Source of the DNA: Shimia_B sp038525525
GTDB lineage: Bacteria > Pseudomonadota > Alphaproteobacteria > Rhodobacterales > Rhodobacteraceae
NCBI GenBank assembly: GCA_038525525.1
Contig: JBCBHO010000003.1
Location: 186,001-250,000, forward strand
Direction of reading: 5' to 3'
DNA: 64,000 nucleotides
Below, one piece after another: positions 58,370-64,000 of this stretch; positions within the stretch are counted from its first letter, which is position 1; every line of letters starts with the position of its first letter. The notes beneath the pieces are model-generated. The model was not told where the DNA came from. It saw only the letters and a list, made by a program, of their open reading frames with translations, and searched no databases. The translations under genes were made by a program, and so were the position numbers.

Positions 58370-59092
58370 CTAGGGCGCCCGCGCTGCCCGCGCTAGGGTC
58401 AGGACATCCACGCGCCGCGCACCAGCTTCGTGCGCGGCCTCCGCGGCGGCGGTGAGCGTGGCGCCGGAGGTCATCACATCATCGATCAGGAGCACGGCGC
58501 GCCCCGCAAGGGGGCGTCCTTTCATGGCCGGGCGGATCGCGTCGGCGAGGATCTCGTAGCGGCTCGCATAACTTTCCTTGTGAAGCGCGCGGGTGCGCCG
58601 AATGCGGCGGAGCGCGTCGAGCGCGGTGGGCCGCCCCACCTCGCGCCCCACGGCCCGGGCGAGGAGCGCGGCCTGGTTGTAGCGGCGCTGGAGCAAGCGC
58701 GTCCAATGGAGCGGCACCGGAACAAGGATCGTGTCCTGAAAGATCACGTCGCGTGCCCGCCCGGCCATCCAGTGCCCCGCGGCGCGGACGATGTCGGCCC
58801 GCTCCTGACGCTTCAGCGTCATAACAAGCTGCCGCGCGCGCCCGTCGTAGGCCAGCGCGGCGCGCCCTTTTTCCCAGGCGCGGGGTGCCTTCAGGCATTC
58901 ATCGCAAAGAGCCACCTCGCCTGGCTCCCCGCCGGGGAGCGGTACGGCGCAGCCGTCGCAGGTCACCCCATGGAGAAAGGGAGTATCGCGCCAGCAGGTC
59001 CCGCAAAGGGCGAAATCGCGCTCCACGGCCGTGCCGCAGCCGATGCATTGCGGCGGATAGATGAGCTTGAGCGCGCGCTGGGCCAGAAACAT
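58370..59092 (-). CDS. comF: ComF-family double zinc ribbon / phosphoribosyltransferase protein
   Basis: A 240-residue protein. Paired cysteines form two zinc ribbons (CIGCGTAVERDFALCGTC and CDGCAVPLPGGEPGEVALC), and the PRTase motif is VLLIDDVMTSGATL. The segment HWTRLLQRRYNQAALLARAV is typical of ComF/GntX. In naturally competent bacteria it acts in DNA uptake; elsewhere the role is undefined. GGGGGG upstream of MFLAQ favours 59092; an ATG at 59116 has no ribosome binding site. Confidence 0.9.
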   Translation of the reverse strand: MFLAQRALKLIYPPQCIGCGTAVERDFALCGTCWRDTPFLHGVTCDGCAVPLPGGEPGEVALCDECLKAPRAWEKGRAALAYDGRARQLVMTLKRQERADIVRAAGHWMAGRARDVIFQDTILVPVPLHWTRLLQRRYNQAALLARAVGREVGRPTALDALRRIRRTRALHKESYASRYEILADAIRPAMKGRPLAGRAVLLIDDVMTSGATLTAAAEAAHEAGARRVDVLTLARAARAP

Positions 59093-59283
59093 GCAGGACC
59101 CCCCGAAGGACACCATGGCGGTGCCATGGTTAACGAAGCCTTACCGGTTCAGAGAATTCTCCAGTTGCGACAGGGCGATGCCGCCCTAGATTTTTATGCT
59201 ATGCTGCGGCAATTACGACAGCGCCATCCATTGACCCGCGGAGCGGTCCAGATACGTCCGCCTAGATCAAGCGACAGCGAAAG

Positions 59284-60357
59284 ATGAAAATGTTCGACGC
59301 CAAAGCGCAAGACGACGTAGCCCGCTGCCCCGTCCACGCGCCCGCAGACCACCCGCTCGTGAAGCCCGCGAAGGTCGGCATCTTGCTGGCCAATCTCGGC
59401 ACGCCGGACAATTACGATTACTGGTCTATGCGCCGCTACCTGGGCGAGTTTCTCAGCGACAAGCGCGTCATCGACTACAGCCCATGGATCTGGCAGCCGC
59501 TCCTGCAGCTCGTGATCCTGACGAAGCGGCCCTTCTCCTCGGGCGAGGCCTATAAATCGATCTGGAACGAAGAGCAGGGCGAAAGCCCGCTCATGACGAT
59601 CACCAAGGACCAAACCGCCAAGATCAAGGCGGAGATGGAAGCGGAGTATGGCGGCCAGGTGATGGTCGATTTCTGCATGCGCTACGGCAATCCCTCCACC
59701 AAGTCGAAGGTGCGCGAGATGGTCGAAGCGGGCTGTCAGAAGATCCTCTTCTTCCCGCTTTACCCGCATTACGCCGGCGCCACATCGGCCACGGCCTGCG
59801 ATCAGTTCTTCCGCGTGCTCATGCAGGAAAAATGGCAGCCCATCGCGCGGGTGGTGGAACCTTATTACGAGCATCCAATGTATATCGACGCGCTCGCGCA
59901 GTCGATCGAGCGCGCCTATGCCAAGATGGAGACGCGGCCCGATATCCTGGTATGCTCCTATCACGGGGTGCCGAAGCGCTACCTGATGGAGGGCGATCCC
60001 TACCACTGCCAGTGCCAGAAGACGACGCGCCTCCTCAAGGAGCGGCTCGGCTGGGAAGACACCGATATCGTAACGACGTTCCAAAGCCGCTTCGGCCCCG
60101 AGGAATGGCTCAAACCCTACACGGTCGAGGAGGTCGCGCGGCTGGCGGAAGCCGGGAAGAAGAACATCGCCGTCTGCGCGCCGGCTTTCTCAGCGGACTG
60201 CATCGAGACGCTCGAGGAAATCAACGAGGAGATCGCGGAGAGCTTCGAGGAAGCGGGCGGTGAGCATTTCACCTACATCCCCTGCCTCAACGACGACGCC
60301 GCCCACATCTCCGCGCTGAGCGAGATTATCCGCACCAACTTGAAGGGCTGGGTCTAG
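59284..60357 (+). CDS. hemH: Ferrochelatase
   Basis: A 357-residue enzyme inserting iron into protoporphyrin IX, the last step of protoheme synthesis. VGILLANLGTPDNYDYWSMRR is the typical N-terminus. The active-site histidine is in VCSYHGVPKRYL, followed by YHCQCQKTTRLL and TTFQSRFGPEEWLKPYT, and the metal-ligand glutamate is in SADCIETLEEINEE. An upstream AAAGATG context gives a plain start at 59284. It is convergent with the small membrane protein gene across a strong terminator. Confidence 0.96.
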   Translation: MKMFDAKAQDDVARCPVHAPADHPLVKPAKVGILLANLGTPDNYDYWSMRRYLGEFLSDKRVIDYSPWIWQPLLQLVILTKRPFSSGEAYKSIWNEEQGESPLMTITKDQTAKIKAEMEAEYGGQVMVDFCMRYGNPSTKSKVREMVEAGCQKILFFPLYPHYAGATSATACDQFFRVLMQEKWQPIARVVEPYYEHPMYIDALAQSIERAYAKMETRPDILVCSYHGVPKRYLMEGDPYHCQCQKTTRLLKERLGWEDTDIVTTFQSRFGPEEWLKPYTVEEVARLAEAGKKNIAVCAPAFSADCIETLEEINEEIAESFEEAGGEHFTYIPCLNDDAAHISALSEIIRTNLKGWV

Positions 60358-60433
60358 CGCAGGCTCAAAAGCGCCGGGTCTGGGCAATTGGGCCCGGCCG
60401 CGGCGAAAACCACCGCACTTGAAGCCCCAACGA

Positions 60434-60464
60434 AAAAGGGCGGCGCTTTCGGCGCCGCCCTTTT
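60434..60464. terminator. Bidirectional Rho-independent terminator after hemH
   Basis: AAAAGGGCGGCGC (60434-60446) and GCGCCGCCCTTTT (60452-60464) form a 13-bp stem with a 5-base loop. It has T-runs on both strands and separates hemH from the convergent gene at 60482. Confidence 0.92.
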
Positions 60465-60481
60465 CGATTATTCAACGTCGC

Positions 60482-60670
60482 TTATGCGGACGCTGCTGCT
60501 GCGATGAGCGCAATCAGGATGAGGGGGATGATGAGCCCGTTGGAGGAGCCACCGGTCTCTTCCACGGTTTCGATCACCACCTCGGGCTCCATCATGGGCT
60601 CTTCCATGCCACCTGCCGAAGCAAAGGATGCGAAGCCGGAAAGGGCAGCAGCGAGAACGAGTTTCTTCAT
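60482..60670 (-). CDS. Small membrane protein of 62 residues, unknown function
   Basis: ATG at 60670 with GGAGG 7 bases upstream. A signal-peptide-like N-terminus (MKKLVLAAALSGFASFASAG) is followed by an acidic stretch (EEPMMEPEVVIETVEETGG) and a C-terminal hydrophobic helix (LIIPLILIALIAAAASA). It would be a tail-anchored or membrane-spanning periplasmic peptide. I know short proteins of this shape in Rhodobacterales but no function. It ends 17 bases from a strong terminator, which supports a real gene. Confidence 0.72.
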   Translation of the reverse strand: MKKLVLAAALSGFASFASAGGMEEPMMEPEVVIETVEETGGSSNGLIIPLILIALIAAAASA

Positions 60671-60814
60671 AATTTCCTCCAGTAAACGTGTGAGATCGCA
60701 AGGTTCTGGGCGAGCACACGTATCAGACTTACCTCGTAACTCTGGATAAACAGCAAAACCACTGGAATGCAAAGCCTTCCTGCGGCGGCTTATCGGCGGA
60801 TCACCGCAATGTCG

Positions 60815-61402
60815 TCAAATAAGCAACACCTGCGCGCCATTGTCCACGAGAGCGAAAAGTTCAGCGATATGTTCGTTGTAGAGGCCGATGCAGCCATTGG
60901 ATGACCGCCGCCCGATCTTGCGCGTGTCGTGGGTCCCGTGGATGCGATAGTAGGTCCAGCTCAGATAGAGCGCGTGGCTGCCGAGCGGGTTGTCGGGGCC
61001 CGGCCCGACAAATTCCGGCCATTCCGGATTGCGCTGCCGCATGGCGGGCGTCGGACGCCAGGACGGCCCTTCCACCTTGCGGATCACGCTCGTGCGGCCC
61101 CGGCGTGTGAGGTCCTCGCTCAGCGGAACCGAGGTCGGGTAAAGCTTGTAGATCGCCTGGTCCTCGGACCAGTAATGCAAGGCCCGGCTCTCGAGATCCA
61201 CGAGAATGGCACCGCCCCGCGTGCTGTCGAAATAGGGGCGCCAATCGAGCGTGCGGAAGCTCGAGATATTGCGCTTGTTGGCGCCAGCCACATCGCTCTC
61301 GAATTCCGTCGTATCCGCCGTGGTCTGGCCCAGCGCGGGCGCTGCGAGAAGCGCTGTGCTCCCGGCGAGAAAACTCCGGCGGGCGAACCTGTCTTGTGTC
61401 AT
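60815..61402 (-). CDS. L,D-transpeptidase (YkuD) with Tat signal
   Basis: A 195-residue periplasmic enzyme. The N-terminus has a twin-arginine motif (ARRSFLAGSTALLAAPALG). The YkuD domain at about 60-195 shows YRIHGTHDTRKIGRRSSNGCIGLYN, with the catalytic H-G-T and S-x-G-C-I. Such enzymes make 3-3 crosslinks in peptidoglycan or attach proteins to it. GGAGG precedes the ATG at 61402. Two bases upstream GTG is also in frame. Confidence 0.92.
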   Translation of the reverse strand: MTQDRFARRSFLAGSTALLAAPALGQTTADTTEFESDVAGANKRNISSFRTLDWRPYFDSTRGGAILVDLESRALHYWSEDQAIYKLYPTSVPLSEDLTRRGRTSVIRKVEGPSWRPTPAMRQRNPEWPEFVGPGPDNPLGSHALYLSWTYYRIHGTHDTRKIGRRSSNGCIGLYNEHIAELFALVDNGAQVLLI

Positions 61403-61558
61403 CACTGCCTCCGTGATCGGTTTTGCGGAGTTTTATGGCCTCTATGACGCAGTCGCAAATCAAACAGGCGTTAACCCGCTCGCATGGGCCGGAGTTGATT
61501 TGAAGGGCGGCAACCCGCCGCTTAAGACAGTGGCGAAATCCTGCGGAGATCCCCTTTC

Positions 61559-62095
61559 ATGCTCGACCGGCGTCTCGTTCTTCTTGGTCTGCCCGCACTT
61601 CTGGCTGCCTGTGGCGGTGGGGGCCCCGTGCCCGTGGACGCCAACGGCAATCCGCTCCGCCGCCTCTACCGCATCCGCGACGCAGAGATGGGCGATATCC
61701 AGTTTCGCATGCTCGATGGCGTGAATGCGCTGCGCTCGGCCCGCAATGCGGGCGCGGTCCAGCTGAATGCAGAGCTCAACGCCGCCGCCGCCACCCATTC
61801 CCGCGACATGGCCGCACAGAACAGGCCCTGGCATTTCGGATCCGACGGTTCCTCACCCGTCGATCGCCTCGCGCGCGTGGGCTACGACGGCACCCTCATC
61901 GGCGAGACGATCTCCGAGACCTTCGAGACCGAGCTCGAGACCCTCGCGGCATGGATGCAGGCCCCCAACACCCGCAACGTCATCCTCGACCCGCGCGCCC
62001 GCGATCTCGGCTTCTTCGGGTTCCAGGAGCAAAACGGCAAGATCTGGTGGACCCTCGTCCTCGCCACCCCCGCCGCCTCGCTCGAGGTGGCGTAA
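61559..62095 (+). CDS. CAP-domain (SCP/PR-1 like) lipoprotein
   Basis: A 178-residue exported protein. The N-terminus MLDRRLVLLGLPALLAACGG is a lipoprotein signal with lipobox L-A-A-C (Cys18). The rest is a CAP domain: MLDGVNALRSARNAG, LNAAAATHSRDMAAQNRPWHFGSDG with the cavity histidine, IGETISETF and WWTLVLATP. Bacterial CAP proteins are widespread and of unknown biochemical function. It sits between two L,D-transpeptidase genes. Confidence 0.9.
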   Translation: MLDRRLVLLGLPALLAACGGGGPVPVDANGNPLRRLYRIRDAEMGDIQFRMLDGVNALRSARNAGAVQLNAELNAAAATHSRDMAAQNRPWHFGSDGSSPVDRLARVGYDGTLIGETISETFETELETLAAWMQAPNTRNVILDPRARDLGFFGFQEQNGKIWWTLVLATPAASLEVA

Positions 62096-62105
62096 ACCGC
62101 CTGTA

Positions 62106-62597
62106 TCAGGGGTAGATGCTGATCGGCGTGCCCACGTTCACCATCGCGTAGATGTCCTCCATTTCGCGATTGCTCACGGCCAGGCATCCCCAGGTCCAGT
62201 CCGGCTGCCCGCGGAACTGCCGCGGCGTGCCATGGATGAAGATGTCTCCCCCCGGACTTTCGCCCATGGCCTCCGCAAAGGCACGGTCCGCTGCGTTGGG
62301 ATAGGAAATCCCGATCGAGAGGTGGAAGTCCGAGTTCGGGTTCTTCCGGTCGATCATGTAGAGGCCCTCGGGAGTTTTCCCGTCGCCGCTGATTTCCTTG
62401 TGCCCCTCGGGCGCAAAGCCCAGCTCGAAATCGTAGCTGGCGAGGATCTGGTCCTCGTGGAGCAGCACCAGCTTCCGCTGCTCCTTGAAGGCCATCACAT
62501 GCGTCACCTCCGGGCCGTCATAGCTCCGGAACTTGGACGCACAGCCCGATAGCGCCAGCACGGCGCAAAGCATGAGTGAGGTAAAGACTGCCCGCAT
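62106..62597 (-). CDS. L,D-transpeptidase (YkuD) lipoprotein
   Basis: A 163-residue enzyme with a lipoprotein signal (MRAVFTSLMLCAVLALSGCAS; Cys19 as lipidation site). The YkuD domain contains GDGKTPEGLYMIDRKNPNS and the catalytic FIHGTPRQFRGQPDWTWGCLAVSN. It differs from the Tat-dependent enzyme at 60.8 kb in its export route and sequence, so they are not recent duplicates. The start at 62597 is preferred over 62627 since it begins the signal. Confidence 0.92.
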   Translation of the reverse strand: MRAVFTSLMLCAVLALSGCASKFRSYDGPEVTHVMAFKEQRKLVLLHEDQILASYDFELGFAPEGHKEISGDGKTPEGLYMIDRKNPNSDFHLSIGISYPNAADRAFAEAMGESPGGDIFIHGTPRQFRGQPDWTWGCLAVSNREMEDIYAMVNVGTPISIYP

Positions 62598-62663
62598 GGT
62601 TCTGCTGCTCGTTGTTTTGCGCCACACTAGCGCAAATGCGCCCCGGCAGGCGACACGAAGCCG

Positions 62664-63461
62664 TTATTTTTCGCTCAATTTGCGTTCGATTTCTCCGAGT
62701 CGCGTCAGCACCTCGTCCCGGTAGCTGTCGGTGGCCTCGTTGGCCTCGGCGGCATGGGCGTCCTGCATGGAATTCACGATGAGACCGACAAGCAGGTTCA
62801 CCACCGCGAAAGTCGTCACCATGATGAAGGGGACGAAAAAGGCCCAGGCCATCGGGTAGACCTCGAGCACCGGGCGCACGATCCCCATGGACCAGCTCTC
62901 CAGAGTCATGATCTGGAAGAGCGTGTAGAGCGAGCGCCCCAGCGTACCGAACCAAGCGTCGAACTGCATCGCCTGCTCGGGCGTGCAGGCCGGGCAGCCG
63001 AGGCCAAAGAGCTTCGTGGCCATGACCGCGCCGATGTAGAACATCATCCCCATCAGCAAAAAGACCGAGCCCATACCCGGCAGCGCGCTGACGAAGCCCT
63101 CCACCACGCGGCGGAGCTGCGGCGCAACCGAAATGAGCCGCAAGACGCGCAGGATGCGCAGCGCCCGGAGCACGGAGAGGCCCCCGGTCGTCGGCACCAG
63201 AGCGATCCCGACGACGGCGAGGTCGAAGAGGTTCCAGCCCGAGCGGAAGAACTTGCCGCGATAGGCAAAGAGCTTGAGCGCGATCTCGGCGGTGAAAATG
63301 GCAAGGCAGGCGCGGTCCAGCGCGAGGATGAGATCGCCCGCCGCCGCCATGATCGGCTGCGACGTCTCCAGCCCGAGGATGATCGCGTTGAAGATGATGA
63401 CGCCCATGATGACATTCGTCACGAGGGGCCGCTCGAGCCATGTCTGGAGTGTCGCTTGCAT
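62664..63461 (-). CDS. NavBac-type voltage-gated sodium channel
   Basis: A 265-residue single-repeat channel subunit. S1-S3 lie at about 15-90; the S4 voltage sensor at 97-112 has arginines at 99, 102, 105 and 108. S5 and the pore loop carry the selectivity filter TLESWSM (186-192), the canonical sodium filter of NaChBac-type channels. S6 is VTTFAVVNLLVGLIVNSM, and a coiled-coil-like C-terminus follows (EVLTRLGEIERKL) for tetramerisation. The S5-pore turret holds C156-x-x-C159 (GCPACTPEQ), which I think is longer than in related channels. Ion type is inferred from the filter. Confidence 0.93.
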   Translation of the reverse strand: MQATLQTWLERPLVTNVIMGVIIFNAIILGLETSQPIMAAAGDLILALDRACLAIFTAEIALKLFAYRGKFFRSGWNLFDLAVVGIALVPTTGGLSVLRALRILRVLRLISVAPQLRRVVEGFVSALPGMGSVFLLMGMMFYIGAVMATKLFGLGCPACTPEQAMQFDAWFGTLGRSLYTLFQIMTLESWSMGIVRPVLEVYPMAWAFFVPFIMVTTFAVVNLLVGLIVNSMQDAHAAEANEATDSYRDEVLTRLGEIERKLSEK

Positions 63462-63523
63462 CGTCCTGCCCTGTCGTCTTGGCGCTCAGATGCGTGCGCC
63501 GCCGGGCCACGTCAACTGCGGGC

Positions 63524-64000
63524 CTACTCCGCGGCCTCGCTGTAGCCCAAAAATCCGCCGGATTGCCTATTCCAGTAGCGGGCATAGAGCCCGCCCTGTC
63601 CGAGAAGCTCGTGGTGGGTGCCTTCCTCCACGATCTGGCCGGCTTCCATGACCACGATGCGGTCCATGTTGGCGAGCGTGGAAAGGCGGTGCGCGATGGC
63701 CAGGACTGTCTTGCCCTCCATGACCCGCTCGAGTGCCTCCTGGATCTCGGCCTCGACCTCGCTGTCGAGTGCGCTCGTGGCCTCGTCGAGCACCAGCACC
63801 GGCGCATCCTTCAGGATCGCACGGGCCAGCGCGATGCGCTGCCGCTGTCCACCGGAGAGCTTCACGCCGCGCTCGCCCAGATGCGCGTCATAGCCCTTGC
63901 GGCCTTTCCCGTCTTCCAGCGCCTGGATGAAGTCGTGGGCGCTGGCCTTCTCGGAGGCAGCGATGAGCTCGGCCTCTGTGGCGTCGGGTCGGCCGTAGAG
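63524..64000 (-). CDS. ABC exporter (MsbA/LmrA type), C-terminal ATPase part, truncated by the window edge
   Basis: Minus-strand frame open to base 64000; only about 158 C-terminal residues are inside. It has the ABC signature LSGGQRQRIALARAIL, Walker B VLVLDEATSALDSE and the H-loop AIAHRLSTLANMDRIVVMEAGQIVEEGTHHELL, the standard end of a fused transmembrane-ATPase exporter. Lipid A, peptide or drug export cannot be distinguished from this part. Confidence 0.9.
   Translation of the reverse strand, partial: LYGRPDATEAELIAASEKASAHDFIQALEDGKGRKGYDAHLGERGVKLSGGQRQRIALARAILKDAPVLVLDEATSALDSEVEAEIQEALERVMEGKTVLAIAHRLSTLANMDRIVVMEAGQIVEEGTHHELLGQGGLYARYWNRQSGGFLGYSEAAE

Noticed and set aside
1..64000. 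CRISPR arrays, rRNA genes, IS transposases, prophage genes or a replication origin
   Set aside because: No spaced identical short repeats, rRNA segments, transposase or phage motifs, or DnaA-box clusters were noticed on reading.

Overview
The window is GC-rich, densely packed bacterial chromosome, most likely from an alphaproteobacterium of the order Rhodobacterales (Roseobacter/Rhodobacter group). The reasons are the gene set and its order: rimP-nusA-ylxR-infB, kdsD-lptC-lptA-lptB-hpf-ptsN without rpoN, argJ-mutT next to secA, and comF-grxC-nitrilase-ubiG. A NavBac-type sodium channel, a Hint-domain protein and a GT14/sulfotransferase surface-glycan cluster also fit this group. The assignment comes from family and synteny knowledge; there is no rRNA here to confirm it.

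Layout. 0-10.6 kb: the end of ilvE, a hicBA-type toxin-antitoxin pair, a DMT exporter, a HupE/UreJ protein divergent from a DUF4198 protein, a Hint-domain protein, an mtgA-GST-queG run, a secreted orphan, uppP and an NDUFA9-like reductase. 10.7-14.1 kb: tRNA-Leu(CAG) followed by an AT-rich islet of about 3.1 kb. The islet is bounded by two identical 72-bp direct repeats and carries one gene, a fusion of a GT2 glycosyltransferase and a sulfotransferase. 14.1-21.3 kb: an SDR dehydrogenase, an RNA methyltransferase, a 30-codon ORF with a strong ribosome binding site, an RNase D-like exonuclease, and the KDO/LPS-transport operon kdsD-lptCAB with hpf and ptsN.

21.3-30.3 kb is a surface-polysaccharide block: a protein with two sulfotransferase-like modules, a GT14 enzyme with a large uncharacterised C-terminal half, two paralogous GT2 enzymes, galU, kdsB, cysQ (which removes the PAP made by sulfotransferases) and a KpsM-like export permease with no ATPase beside it. 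30.3-36.2 kb: dnaK-dnaJ with a good RpoH-type promoter, alkB, radC and a membrane-anchored orphan. 36.3-47.6 kb: secA, a parvulin PPIase, argJ, mutT, a 43-aa conserved-looking protein, then infB, ylxR, nusA and rimP on the minus strand, with a terminator hairpin just before the rimP ribosome binding site. 47.7-54.8 kb: AraC and MarR regulators and a four-gene dipeptide-type ABC importer operon with a fused double ATPase. 54.9-64 kb: pip, ubiG, a MarR regulator, a nitrilase-family amidase, grxC, comF, hemH, a 62-aa membrane protein, two L,D-transpeptidases around a CAP-domain lipoprotein, a voltage-gated sodium channel and the end of an MsbA-type ABC exporter.

How they work together: much of the window serves the cell envelope. 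UppP recycles the lipid carrier, MtgA and the L,D-transpeptidases act on peptidoglycan, KdsD, KdsB and LptCAB make and move LPS, and GalU, the glycosyltransferases, the sulfotransferases and CysQ could decorate a surface glycan with sulfate. The most unusual features are the repeat-bounded islet with its fusion enzyme and the sulfotransferase cluster. No CRISPR array, transposase, integrase or prophage was found.
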